Shown here: positions 1 through 12,549 of the stretch, in pieces
How positions within the stretch are numbered: position 1 is the stretch's first letter
Layout of the letters: each line of letters opens with the position of its first letter
Source of the DNA: Tubulanus polymorphus
Lineage: Eukaryota > Nemertea > Palaeonemertea > Tubulaniformes > Tubulanidae
Length of the DNA stretch: 64,000 nucleotides
Reading direction: 5' to 3'
Assembly (NCBI RefSeq): GCF_964204645.1
Contig: NC_134025.1
Span: 19,994,001 to 20,058,000, forward strand
The notes under the pieces: model-generated
Databases searched by the model: none
Told to the model about the DNA's origin: nothing
What the model saw: the letters and a program-made list of their open reading frames with translations, nothing else
Made by a program: the position numbers and the translations under genes

Positions 1-15
1 TTGTTTACTATATAC

Positions 16-505
16 ATATTTTTTTATCAAAGTTAAAATTATTATATCATATTTTGGGTATTCATTTTATATATCTTAATATTTCTTTTTTATATTATAA
101 AATTATTCAAATGAAATATTTCAATAAATATTAGAGTAAGTGTATAATTATGTTTTCAGATTGAAGGTTGAAGGTTGAGTGAATAAGATAAAAATAAATT
201 CGAGCTTGCTAGCTTTATCTATTCTATGAGCTCGACCTTCGAATGGTATCTAAAAAGGGCATATTTTTTTATCAAAGTTAAAATTATTATATCATATTTT
301 GGGTATTCATTTTATATATCTTAATATTTCTTTTTTATATTATAAAATTATTCAAATGAAATATTTCAATAAATATTAGAGTAAGTGTATAATTATGTTT
401 TCAGATTGAAGGTTGAAGGTTGAGTGAATAAGATAAAAATAAATTCGAGCTTGCTAGCTTTATCTATTCTATGAGCTCGACCTTCGAATGGTATCTAAAA
501 AGGGC
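16..505. repeat. 245-bp tandem duplication, two copies
   Basis: Bases 16-260 and 261-505 read as the same 245-bp sequence twice, head to tail, with no difference found by eye. Each copy ends in AAAAAGGGC and contains a doubled GAAGGTT. No coding signal is seen. Either the duplication is very recent or it is an assembly repeat collapse or expansion artefact; the near-identity cannot separate these. Confidence 0.9.
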
Positions 506-867
506 TTTTGGCCCCACAAATAAATTCAACTCGCTTCCTAACCCTTTTCTTGCCGTCCATTCAATAGAATATAACATAAATTGTATCTATCTTTTTCGTA
601 CAAAAAGCTGTGACAATGTAAATGAAAAGTATTGATCCCGTGTCAAATCATGTTCTAAGGCTTCATTTCTTTGTTCGAAATATTCACGAAAAAACTGATT
701 GATTTGAATTTCAACCATCAATAGATTTTTTGCTTATAACTGGAATTTTAACCGCCGTCTTTGATTTGTAATGGTAGAAGTATGACTCCATGGATGACAT
801 CACTTTCTGCTCTCCACCTGCACACTGCCCTGAAGTTCCAACATTAAAACTACTCACATATTTCCAG
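506..867. other. non-coding stretch upstream of first visible SLC6 exon
   Basis: I see no exon here. The SLC6 segment that should precede TM5 (TM4 and its flanking loops) is absent, so the upstream exons of the transporter lie outside the window. The stretch ends in the polypyrimidine/AG acceptor at 861-867. Confidence 0.5.
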
Positions 868-3800
868 GTTGTGTATGTGACTGCTACTCTGCCGTACATA
901 TTTTTGACGATAATTCTTATCAGAGGTTTGACGCTGCCCGGTTCCCTTGAGGGCATCTTATTCTTCATATCACCTGACTGGGATAAGATGTTGTCATTTC
1001 AGGTAAAAAGGAGCCGAAGAATTGGCTATACAACCTTTGAGACTTTTGCTATTTGCTTCACAAACCGATCCTTCATACTGTACATGAACTCATTTTTAGG
1101 TATGGTGCGAAGCTTGTTTGCAAATTTTCTACTCACTGGGGCCGGGTTGGGGAGTTCTGATAACTATGTCAAGCTACAACAGATTCCATCATAATTTCTA
1201 TAGGTATGTTCATTGAGAGGAAAGCAAATTGAAGTGAGAATGATATATCTTGGATTACATTTCAAAGCTTATTCCATGGTCCATGGTAGAAATACATTAT
1301 GTTGACAAAATTGTATCAATATTTCATTTAGGGACGCCGTCATTTTCCCCATTGTCAACTGTTGCACCAGCTTCTTTGCCGGTTTCGTTGTATTTTCTAT
1401 TATTGGTCATATTGCCCACGAAGGAAATGTGTCGGTAAGCGAAGCTATAACTTCAGGTAAGTTTGATGGCTGTTGATAAAATCTCTCCCGAAAATAATTG
1501 AGAATGATTTTGATTGTTCATTAATTTGTTTATATTACTATTTGTTTATGAAACTATTTATTTTCAGGACCGGGACTAGCTTTCGTAGCCTATCCGGAAG
1601 CCCTGTCAAAGATACCGGGAGCTGCGATTTGGTCTGTACTTTTCTTCTTCATGTTGTTGACAGTTGGTCTCGATAGTCAAGTAAGTGATAATGTGACATG
1701 AACAAACATGTGACATACTGCAAATTCTAGTTTTTAATTTAAAGGTTTCAGTTTACGTTTTGAGGAGTGCGTTTATGTAGCTGAATCAAAAACCTTCTGT
1801 TCTTCTGACAGAATTTGGTTTTTTATTCACTTATTAAGACTACTACCAGCATTTAAAGACCACTTCTTCTCGGAAAAACATTTGATCCTTGCTGTAAACA
1901 TTTTGACGATTTGAAAAAACCGTTTATTTCTTATGTCTGACTAATAACAAACCTTACTGCGTAAAAACAGATCTTACCGATTAAAAACAAATTATTATAC
2001 GATGAATCTATAACGTTCAGGATCAATAAAGTGATATTATTTTGAGTGTGAATATGTAGATAATTGAATTGAATTGACCGACAACCAGTCTAGCGCCGAT
2101 TAGTTCATGACGTATGTAGTGCAAATCAATTCACATACGACACTTAACGCGTAGTAGTTGTAAATGTATAAAAACTTTAATACATCGTTTTTTTGCGTCA
2201 AAAAGCCTTCTGTAATGAGATCAAAAATATTATCGCAATTTTCTGCGAGTATTTTTCTTACGGATAAAGATTCAACTTTTAAGATTTTTTGGAAGAATTC
2301 ATTTCCAGATATTAACTTCGAGCAGAATATTGAATGGAATTATGTTGCATTTCGGTCGTATATACGTCTTACAAAAGAATACCGTGCATGCTATTTTCTT
2401 GACAAGAAATGAATTTCTGTTGAAAGTTCGCTTTTGCGCGTTCTCGTGGAGGGTGAAATCTTTATATATATATAAACACATAGTATCTTTCTACTGGTTA
2501 ATAAGACTTAATTTGGTTTTGATTGAATATAAAGGACGGATTCAATTACTCTTTCCACAGTTTGATTATTCCAAGGTTAAATAGAGAAATATATCATAAA
2601 ATTCAGATATATACTAGCCTACTTAAAAGATACGTAATGTCATGTATTGTACTAGCAGTTTTAAAAGGCTGAACTCGTTCGATTGATAACAGGATCAAAT
2701 TGATAAGATGACTAAATCGTCGTATTTGGCAATTACATCTAAAAGAACGAAGAGAATAAATTTCAAACGTCATCTGGAAGAGACCGATTTTGAGAAAATT
2801 CTATCAAATTCCAGTTTGTCTTTGTTGAAACAGTTGTAAGTGGAATTATCGACAAGTTTCCAGGTACTCTCCAAAGTAGAAGATTAACTGTTTTGACCGT
2901 TGCCGTTGTTGCAGCGTTCTTAGTTGGACTTATATTCGTTTCGGAGGTAAGAACTGTCATGATATGTCATGTTTAATTGGCTCATATCTATTATTCATTT
3001 GATGTTCACAAACGCTACTATCTGAAGCGATCTGCCTTTTCTATAGCTTCCTTAAGGTGTTTGGGTCTTGTGATATAAGAATATCTATCAATTGTCTCTT
3101 CAATTGATTTGATTTCTGAAAAATATCGATGCTAGAAAAACTAGGAGTCATTTTGGGAAATGCTCGATAATCTGGCAATTTCAATTTCCAACGCCCTCTG
3201 GTGAACAAATACAGTAATCAATGACCTTGAAACAATGGTTACAAAGTATGCATAAGATGTACCGATTTACATGAAAATGTAATGTTGTTCCACATTAGTG
3301 GTCATTAATTGACAGTTGCCTTTTTTATTTATATTATGCTGCACGCGCTTGATGGCCAACGTGATGCGCTAAATATGATGTGAATAACGGACTCTGTCTT
3401 GATGTGCAAATGCGTTAATACCCGGTAATGGGAATGATAAGAATATTGAAAGTTTTGAAAATAGTTTTCTAATTTTTCATCACGCTTCTCCATATATTGA
3501 CTTAACTGACAATGATCGTTGCGACCTGTGGCTGGCCAAAAATGCATACAGATCACACTACAGTACTACCGTTCTAACCCATAGCTACCCACTTCTTTGT
3601 TATAACCTTCCAATCATCTAGTGCGTTGCTCCCCGGATGTGCAAATGTAATGTGTAATTACCCGGCACAGGGAATCATGAAAATATGATATGGCTGATTC
3701 TATACGGCTGGAGCAACGATAACAAAATTTTCACAGTGGCCCTTTTTGGTTTTCTCGCGCGAGAATTCAAAAAGTTTTGAATTCTCGCGCAGGAAAAAAA

Positions 3801-5737
3801 AATGGGCCATTGTAAAAAATTTTAGCCAGTCAGAAAAATTTTTCAAACCAAAATGTTTAGTTTTCTCGCGCGAGAAAACCAAAAGTTTTGAATTCTCGCG
3901 CGAGAAAACCAAAAGTTTTGAATTCTCGCGCGAGAAAACCAAAATGTTTAGTTTTGTCGCGCGAGAAAACCAAAAGTTTTGAATTCTCGCGCGAGAAAAC
4001 CAAACTTTTTGAATTCTCGCGCGAGAAAACCAAACTTTTTGAATTCTCGCGCGAGAAAATCAAATGTTTTGAATTCTCGCGCGAGAAAACCAAAATGTTT
4101 TGAATTCTCGCGCGAGAAAACCAAAAGTTTTGAATTCTCGTGCGAGAATGCCAAAAAACGGGCCAATGTGAAAAATTTTCATCGGTGCTTTAGGCGTACA
4201 GAAAAATTTTTTAGTATGGCCCGAATCAGCCACCATAGTTTCGAGCACAAATGATCAAAAATGTTCACCGGTCACAAACTTGACTTTTAATTTTCATCTA
4301 CTCTCTAGGCCGGGGTTTACTGGTTCCAGATCGTCGACTGGTATAGCTGTTCCTTTACCGTTCTCGTTATAGCAATATTAGAGTGTGTCATAGTTTGCTT
4401 TATTTACGGTAAAATTCTACCTATTATATTCCACGAAAAGAAAATAGTTTAATCTTCACTCTATTTCTTCTCTTCGTTTTTATGTCCGTAGGTATTGATA
4501 GGTTTTACTGCGATATTAAACTCATGTTAGGAAAGAGCCCATTCGTTTTATGGAAAGTGTGTTGGTGCTTTTTGACTCCGGTTGCCTTGCTGGTAAGTAA
4601 TGTCACAAGCGGATAAGCATGAATCTATCAAATAGATAAGTAACTAATCGAATGAATTTTTCAGATATTTCTTCTTTACTCATATATCAACTTGAAGGCG
4701 CCCACATACGGGGGATATTCGTATCCAGGCTGGGCAGTTGGCTTTGGTTGGTCGCTCGCGGCTCTGTCGTGTCTTCCGATTCTCTGTGCACTTGTAAAAG
4801 AGCTCATCGTCAATGAAGGAAATCTCATAAAGGTGAATTCGAAAATAATGAATAATCGATCCCCCTGAATAAAATCTCAAGGAATAATGATTATAATGAT
4901 TATTTGGAACTTTAAAGAAAGACTACGTGCGCTCCTTTATTGAAAAAGATCTAAATACTGTTTAATACGTAATTGTCAAACCTAGTAGCAAAATTCAAAC
5001 TATGTCCGTAGATAGAATTATAGTGAACATGAAAAAATTAATCCGCTGACTCAAGTAAACGCAGAGGAAACAGCGCTGAAACTCGCAATGAAAATAGACA
5101 CCCTGCAATGAAATAGCTGTCGAGTGAAAACTCGGCAAGATATCTTTTAAGTTCAAACTCTATTTGAAAGGGGGGCATCTACGCGAAGACTTCTTGAAAT
5201 GATAGAAAATGATTTTGAAAAATAGATTTTCATGAAGTTGAGTACCTTGAGCGTGTTTTTATGCGTATGACAGGAATTTGCCACGATTTTTTATATCGCT
5301 CTCATGTCGCACTGTTCGTCAAAAGGACCAATGAAATAGGATAAAACACGCATCGTAAATATTTTTAGAGAAGAGAAACAACAACCAAACGATGCAGGAC
5401 AACAGTACCCTAACAAATTAATGGCTAGCAAAGTGGTTTATTTGATGAGTCCTACTTTAAAAGTTGGCTGTGTCCTAATTTGGAATTTGTGTTCCGCTTA
5501 CCTAACGCTCAGACGTTCGTATAATGTATGATATTTTTCTTACTAAGGCTTGTCTCTAATCTGAATGTTAAATTTTGAATTTCACAGAGATTGAAAAGAG
5601 CCTGTAAGCCTGATTCCACATGGGGACCTAAAATTGACCAGGCAGCAATGAGGCAACATGATTACCAAATGACAGAAGATGATGCAAAACTCGTTCAACA
5701 AGCCAAATTGTCGTTAATTGCTGAAGAAAATTTATGA
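868..5737 (+). CDS. SLC6 sodium-coupled amino-acid/neurotransmitter transporter, 3' part (TM5-TM12)
   Basis: Nine exons with consistent phase: 868-1002, 1100-1203, 1332-1456, 1568-1680, 2815-2946, 4309-4408, 4492-4592, 4665-4832 and 5588-5737 (stop). Together they give 1128 nt, 375 residues, all with GT-AG borders. They encode TM5 (LIRGLTLPG), TM6 ([10 protein letters not shown], with the unwound Na1-site SLG), TM7 (RDAVIFP...SFFAGF), [14 protein letters not shown]8 with the Na2-site motif GLDSQF, and TM9-12, then a 50-residue tail with WGP. By family knowledge such proteins import small amino acids or transmitters across the plasma membrane with Na+ and Cl-. GLDSQF argues against a GlyT1-type site (GLGTQF), and the YGIDRF and LFFFMLLT segments look most like the proline/glycine branch, but substrate is inference. 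TM1-4 are not in the window. The intron 2947-4308 holds a palindromic repeat element. Confidence 0.93.
3186..3285 (+). repeat. single relic of the 150-bp CAACGCCC repeat
   Basis: CCAACGCCCTCTGGTGA, then ATGACCTTGAAAC and ATATGCATAAG-like words in the same order, matches the tandem unit found at 62454-63020. It lies in an SLC6 intron as a lone copy. Confidence 0.55.
3396..3690 (+). repeat. imperfect direct repeat and dispersed-repeat segment
   Basis: GATGTGCAAATG...ACCCGG...GGGAAT occurs at about 3398 and again at about 3637. Between them, roughly 3525-3625 (CTGGCCA, GCATACAGATCACACTAC, ...TAGTG) resembles 10664-10766. Both lie in a non-coding context. Confidence 0.5.
3690..4237. mobile_element. 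foldback element with about 12 palindromic TTCTCGCGCGAGAA cores
   Basis: The interior is a minisatellite of about 30-bp units (about ten in tandem from 3862 to 4150, plus two to the left), each centred on the perfect palindrome TTCTCGCGCGAGAA and joined by CCAAAAGTTTT-like spacers. The right end (about 4190-4237) reads ...AGTATGGCCCGAATCAGCC ACCATA. The left end (3690-3745) contains TGGCTGATTC and an inverted, partly deleted version of the same terminus. It lies inside an SLC6 intron. Apparent ORFs rich in FSREN/ARKPK on both strands are artefacts of the repeat. No transposase is present, so it is non-autonomous. Confidence 0.75.
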
Positions 5738-7032
5738 ACCAAGAAACGTCCATGAGATATGCGTATACTTCTTCAAAATATTTATGGTTATGCACATTTT
5801 GGCACATGATTACGAAACCGTCCTTAGGATATTATTGTTTTTTTTATAGCATTTTATTCGATTCTATTAGATTGTTGTCCATCATTCACTGGTTAAAAAC
5901 TGTTTTCTTCATTATACCATTCTAAATCTTCGAACGAAAGATAACTGTCGATTGCGGAACAATCGATTCATCCAAAAACCCGTCCGTTAAGGATCCCCTG
6001 ACAAAGTATCACCTATCTTAAGTCTCAATGTAATGATATGTCTGTCTATTTTTCAAAAGCGTGTCAAAACTTAGCTAAAATCAGGATTTTGCGGATGGAC
6101 ACAAAACGGCAAAAAGTAGATTTCATAGCGTGTTATAGTTTTAGCTTTTCAAACTAGTGTCATTTTCTACAAGAAGCTATACCTTTCAGAAGTTCACTTA
6201 CTAGGAGTGAAACTAAGATACTAGGAAAATCTATAGAAAAATATTTTCCTCGAAGATACTTAAACCAAACGCACGCAACGCAAAGAAAAAGTTGCTTTAA
6301 AAAGTTTTTATAGTTAGCCACTGTTTAGAAAAAAACAGTGTAAAGATGCTTAGATCTCGAAAAATTTGTTTATTATAGACTTAATACCTCTGGCGGACGA
6401 CCATTCACATTTCTTGCTCCCACCCTTTCGCATGGTCTACCTAAAATATTCGTCATGAACCCGACCTAGATAAATTCAATAGACTCCTAAAACCTGTTTA
6501 CTGGATTACTTTAAAGCGCTTTGAACATCGAATCAGTGAAATTGGCGCTATATGAATTGTATCTCATCTCCATCATAAAGTGATTTTAAGTGGTAATTTA
6601 CTATCATTATTACTATTAAAAATTGAAATTGAAATAATTTTTGCTCAGGGCTTCCTCAAAATGGTAACGGAAAACAACACCTTTAAGTAGTAGGTAAAAT
6701 ATTTCATCATAATTGCAGTTTGTCCCATAGTATATGTATGTATGGAGTCAATAAAAAGCACATTAAAAGAAAGCCAATATTTGTTTGTATTAGTAAAGGT
6801 TAATGTGCATTCACTACGAATCTGGATTTTCAACTCTTTGATTCCTGTTTTAACATTTGGATGTGAGTTTTTTAAATTTGGCCCTCTGGAGAGAGTGCAA
6901 AATAATCATTTTTGCCACAGAAACAACCAGAAGACATGTTTGGACGTTAAGGCCAAGCGCCCTAGCTGCGTGACGTTTATTATACAAAACATAAAACGTA
7001 GAAATACAAAAACCATAACAAAATAACATTTA
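5738..7032. other. intergenic, 3' of SLC6
   Basis: AT-rich sequence with no convincing exon on either strand. It probably contains the transporter 3' UTR. A short segment at 6950-6985 (GCGCCCTAGCTG) recurs at 7592-7625, on the far side of the MITE. Confidence 0.4.
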
Positions 7033-7555
7033 GGGGCCGTGCATAAAGTACGTACGCTTGACTTCCGGGTATTTTTAACCCCCTCCCCCTTGTACGCTCA
7101 TTGTACGTTTTTTTATAACCCCCCCTTGCGTACATACTTTTAGGGGTAACCCCCCCCCCAGTAAAACAGAATTTTCAGGAATAATGGTTTAAAGAAGGCA
7201 AAATCCACCCTGATTCAACAGAGTTCCTGCTGACGTTGATCAATGATCTTCCATGGCGACGAAATGAAAGACTGAAAGTGGGGAATTCCCGAGATCCAAA
7301 TAAAATATATTGAATGCAACAAACCCAGGGAGACCGGTTTCGCAATTAAGGCAGTGTTTGCTATACATTAAAGGAAGATAGGTTTACCCACAGACATATG
7401 TTTCGTGCACAAAGTACGTACTATTAATATTAACCCTCCCCCCTTGGAAAGTATGTACGTTTTTAGCTGACCCCTCCCCTCCCCCCTGTACGCTTTTGTA
7501 CGGATTTTAAGAACCCCCACCCCCTACGGACGTACGTACTTTATGCACGGCCCCT
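7033..7555. mobile_element. MITE of about 523 bp with 23-bp inverted termini, PIF/Harbinger-like
   Basis: The left end GGGGCCGTGCATAAAGTACG and the right end, its reverse complement, match perfectly over about 23 bp. Both sides are flanked by TTA, giving a 3-bp TWA-type target duplication. The subterminal parts are C-rich runs (CCCCCTCCCCC, ACCCCCCCCCC) mixed with GTACG words. A 3-bp TWA duplication with GG-starting ends is the known habit of PIF/Harbinger elements, so the assignment is by inference. There is no transposase inside. Confidence 0.8.
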
Positions 7556-8690
7556 TAGACAATGATATTATCAATTAGAAATCATTAAATTATGGCCCAA
7601 ACGCCCTAGCTGTTTGACCTAGATAATGAATTAATACACCTTAGTGGGCTAAGAAAGTTCCAACATTGTGCCCTTTATGCGACCACTAGCTGATATGTGA
7701 CGATAAACTAAAAGAGAGGACCGAATCGAAAGGTACTAAGGAAGAGGATGGTGGATGGTAAAACGCAACCTGTCACAATCGAGATGCAGAAGAGAAAGGA
7801 ATGTTAAACCAACAGGGATTGACTGGAAAACAGATAACTTAAAGGATTCTCATTGGGCGGAGGTGAAAATAAATTGTTTGTTCATTTTTTCGCCGAATTC
7901 GTTTCACAGACGGGAATAGAAAAAAATAAAGTCTATTTTTATGACTTATCTTCAAATTTCGGAGGCGGCTTAACTCGGCCACAACTCGGAAAAAAGTTTT
8001 CTCAGTTAAAAGCGATTTTGGCAGGTTTATTCCGATTAACAGACTAGACTTCGAATATGAGGTCCATATCATTGGTTGGTGCCGGGATCAATTCATGTAT
8101 TTGAACGGAGATTCTCTCCTCACAACAACGGACCTAACTGTTTCCTCGAGGTCCAGAAAGAACGGAACGAATTACACGACTATACTTGCAATCGGCCCCT
8201 CAGTACTAGTTGAAAGTACTAGTTTATTTCATCCCCAAATCAGATACAATACAGTTGACATGGATCATATGGTTCATTATGATAATGATATGTCTTTATT
8301 TCGTACAAAAAGTACAGACTATAGGAGAAAAAGAGAATACAAAAATACAAAAATGCACATTCAATTTGAAAAACCTATTTACATGCATAATAATTTAAGG
8401 ACATAGATTTAAAGTTACGTGCAGGCTACATGACTTAGCACATACAATAATGGTTGATTAGGTCTTTTATCTCATTTTTGTTAAATTGAAAGTCAGGGGA
8501 TGGATAAAATAGTGCATAAACCAAAGTCAAAGATATGCTGGGCTGCTTCAATATATTCAACTGTGGGTAGTGAGAGCTGGATATCAGGAATAATGGTTTA
8601 AAATAGAAATGTGTTAAATTTGTATCTACTAGAAATATGATTCAAACTGTTACTGACAGGCGAATTACTACCATAAAAAGCAAGGCTGCC
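7556..8690. other. intergenic
   Basis: No supported gene. The 60-100-codon open frames here show no recognisable domain. Only the repeated segment at 7592-7625 noted with the MITE stands out. Confidence 0.4.
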
Positions 8691-9720
8691 ACAAAAACTT
8701 AATATTGGGTTATCTCAATTGATACATGATTGAAGAAATTTCCAAAATCTGCGGTGGAGTTATCAACAACTAAGGATGAATAATTTTTAGTAGAACTACC
8801 AAATACCATATAAGCGCTTTTCACAGCATTAAAAAGCAAGTCATATTCAATAGCGAAATCATCACAGGTTTCATACATTGCTTTAGCTGCGTGTTTACCA
8901 GGAGCAAGTAAGGTGACATCATCTATATAGCCACTGGCTCCAACATATTGGTTTCCGATGTAGCAGCCAATGCCAATCTTTTTACGGTCACAAAGCAAAA
9001 TGTCAATGTATATATTAAATAGTATAGGGGATAAGACTCCGCCTTGTTTTACAACATTGCTAGCATCGAATAAACTAGAATGACATCCGTTCCATGATAT
9101 ACGTGTTTTTTTGTGCTTGATACATAATACTTCTTAATGCTAATGGGCAAATACCTCGCTGATACAAAATTTTGAATCATTTTTCGAAATAAGCGCGATC
9201 AAAAGCTTTAAATGCATCTAAAAATATAGCATGGACTTTCTAGTAGTATAATAATTGACAATCTCAGTAATAGTAAAAGTGCAGTGGGTTGTGGAATGAC
9301 CCTTTTTACCACCAAACTGGAGTTCGCAGGTGTGTCAAAAATTTTCTAATTTACTCATCATATTCAGGTCATATACTTTAGAAAGACTAGAGCATTTAAG
9401 ACAATGCCGCGATAATTTTCTGAGTCCATCAAACTGTTCCTTTTATTTTTGGGAAAAGAAATTGATAGTAGTTAATAGTAAATAATCCGGAGCTTTACCA
9501 TGACGCAGTATAATCGAGAACAAAATAAATAAATGAGCAAATAATGATTGAGGAGCATTTATAATATGATTACTGCTGAGCCCTAAGTCTGTCATTTTCA
9601 TGAGGTTTAAGATTCTGTATTGCACTCGCAACATCACCCAAACAAACTGAATGACTCTTCTGACAAAGACCTTCACAACATGTACTACTGACATCACTTA
9701 TTATATCTTCAGTTAATTTC
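8690..9720 (-). pseudogene. dead LINE (non-LTR retrotransposon) reverse transcriptase
   Basis: Reading the minus strand downward gives successive RT blocks in shifting frames: GLSSNHIINA near 9560, HSTTHCTFTITEIVNYY near 9290, motif A FLDAFKAFDRAYFEK near 9200 (followed by an in-frame stop), VVKQGGVLSPILFNIYID near 9040, and the catalytic-box region GYIDDVTLLAP near 8930 (YIDD where active LINEs usually have YADD), then CDDFAIEYDLLFNAVKS. Frameshifts and stops separate the blocks, and neither the endonuclease domain nor the 3' end is recognisable. This is an old, inactive copy. Confidence 0.85.
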
Positions 9721-10663
9721 ACAAACGCAGCTTAATAATAGCCTACGCTACTATATATATTTTCAAACTTATCTTTGATTAATTTACAAATATTATCGGT
9801 TCCACAAACATTGTCAACTTTGACAGGAAAAAACTATTGAGCTTATTACGCTTGGATTTACTAATTTCTTTGTAAATTGTTGAGATAACTGCTCATTTTT
9901 TTTTATTTTGCTAGATTAAAGGCTTTACGGCGTTTAGAAAAAAAACTCTATGATGTTTGATAGCTTTATGATAGGTTCGTCTCGTATCGCAGCGAATCTC
10001 ACAATTGGCCCAACTGTAGAATGCGGATGGACGAATCACATATTTGTATTCATGTGCGGCTGACTACTTGGATGACTGGACGATTGGATGACTGGCCGTC
10101 TGGTCAACTGGACGTATCGGCCCCACTCCGCGCGGGTGCGCCACCGTGCGATATTTACGCGAAGCAGCTAACACAAACATGGCCACTCTCTCAATTTTCA
10201 ATGATAGAAATCGTGTGTGCATTTCAATTATTTCGGCTGTTAGGGTTTTAAGGCACAATATAAGTTGATGATATGATATGGCGATGTTAATTAATGATAA
10301 TTCTGAGGTGAAGCTAGTCACGAACGGTGCCGATTGAGTGTACAGCTGCCAAAAACACTGAAATGTGCGTAGTTGCTTAACTATTTGCAGTGAATTGCAG
10401 ACGAAACATGAAGCCTTAACGGCCGTTTAAAAAAAAATTATACCAATCGCAATAGTAAAATAATAATGAGATAGAACCTAAGTTAAAATTCTGGCCATTT
10501 CTAAAATGTTATTACTAATTTTTAGTCAGTGCGGAACGTTTAGTTTTCCAACAATAATGAGGGGTGGTAGGTAGTCATGCAATTCAAGTCATCATTTTTT
10601 ACACGTTACTTCCGTGTTGTTGAAAATCTCGCGAGTCCTGGACCAAACCCCATTGAACAATGT

Positions 10664-10766
10664 GATCTGTGTGCTGGCCACAAATGCACACAGATCACAC
10701 TACCCTACCCATTACACTTTAGTACCCACAGCTTTCATATATCCATCCAAATATTTAGTGTCTTTC
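10664..10766 (+). repeat. dispersed repeat with hairpin, second copy of 3525-3625
   Basis: GATCTGTGTGCTGGCCACAA followed by its inverted partner GCACACAGATCACAC forms a stem, and the following TAC/CCCA/TCCAATATTTAGTG text parallels 3525-3625. The function is unknown. Confidence 0.5.
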
Positions 10767-12519
10767 TTCCTGGATGACTTATGACACGTCTGTATGACCG
10801 GCCGACTGGTCGACTGGAAACTGGATAACTCAACTCACAGCTATATTCATACATGATATATCCATGCGGTTTGTACTCAGTTTAACAATGCGTTGAACTG
10901 CACTGCTGACGGATTCCACAAAACACGCAATAGGACATTTTGCTCCGCCGACTGATCATTGATCGTTTGAATCGGAATTTTTTTGACGCCTTATAAAACG
11001 TTACCATTATGAAACCTAAACAATGTTAACCATTCAGCGTCATTTTACAAACGACAACCGTAAATCGATGTGCAAAACGTCACAGGTTTATGTGTACACA
11101 TACAAGCTATTTGGCAAAATATTATTGATAAAGATGTAGAATGGCTCCCTGTGATTATATAATGACCTCTATTTGAACGTCGAAATGTTATATTGCATTG
11201 AATATCATGATAAGAGGTATTGTAATAGTAAAGGATGTATGATTATATCAGGAGCGGCAGACATAAATAGAAATGATAAGTAAATCGGATTATTCGGTTA
11301 AATGGCGGATGTATACACGATTTGGAAGTCTGATATAAAAGTCAGACCCTGACATGGGGATGCTAGTGGAATGACGAAGCTATCTACGATCTGAGTAGGG
11401 CCGGCGTGAATTTCATCGGCGGCTACAAGCGGTCTATATAAAAACATGTAAACAAATAATTTCAATATTCAAATGTTTTAGAAAATATGTTCGATATTAG
11501 GGGTATGCAGGTTTCATGAGATTAGCAATCTATAATAGCATAGCTGTCATATACGGCTCCGCGTCCACTGATGGCATAATACTTTATCGATCCTTATTAC
11601 ATTGAAATTCCGGGATGAAATTCCCTAATTCAATAAAGTTACAAATTTTAGAATAAGAAAATACAAAATACAAGACACATGGGTTATTCATACAAAATAA
11701 CATGAATAAGTTATTTAAATGACGATGTCTACTTCAACCCAGACTCTAGTCTAGGATATCGAGTGACAGCCAAACCGGGCCCTGGGACCGGGCCGGCTGG
11801 CTACTCGAAGTCATGATGAAGCAGACATCAGAAGAGCTCTTTCTTCAACCATGGAGGCAATGAAGTTGCAGACCAGCTTAGAGCAAAAGTGAATCGAAGT
11901 CGGTCACAAGTTGACAATTTTTTTTTTAATTAGACCAGTCGAAGACTGTATCATCTACCCAATCGCCAAATCTCATAATTCCCCAAATTTCTTAAAACTT
12001 CGATTTCAAATTTGCAATTCCACATTAGCTTATCCCAGAAATTCTACATTTTTTCGCAGGCGTCAAATAATTTATTAAAGTTAATTTTCTTGTTTCTAAG
12101 TCATTCGAACGAATATCTATTTTCGAGCCAAAATGGAAAGAAAGATTCTAATCTAGTTAACATATATCATATGATTATCGTGGCCATCGATGACCAGAAG
12201 GAAACTAATAATTCTATACATCGTAAATACGTTTATTTCAAAAAAAAATCGGAATGATTTATAATCTGATATATAATTTGAATTGAAAATACGGTAAATT
12301 TAGGTACTTATGATTCCAAAATGATTAACAAAATATAAGAAATACAAAAATTATTCTCACCGAGTTTATGGAATTTAATTCTATTCCGATTTCTGATGGT
12401 TCTTACAACGCTCGGACTACTAATACTAATGCTTTGGAGCAAAGACAGAGACCACTAATAAATCATTTAACATAAAGGACAGCATATATTCTAAATCTTA
12501 TATACATATACACTGTAGG

Positions 12520-12549
12520 TTAAAACATGGACACGAGTCCATGGTTAAA
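12520..12549. mobile_element. 20-bp palindromic micro-element with 5-bp TTAAA duplication
   Basis: The core at 12525-12544 is ACATGGACACGAGTCCATGG, which is almost entirely palindromic. It is bounded by TTAAA on both sides (12520-12524 and 12545-12549). The ends match those of the larger copies at 27894, 28511 and 44494. Confidence 0.5.

Noticed and set aside
3700-4254. Overlapping 60-90-codon open frames on both strands rich in FSREN/ARKPK
   Set aside because: They are translations of the 30-bp palindromic minisatellite; all frames stay open because the unit is a multiple of three.
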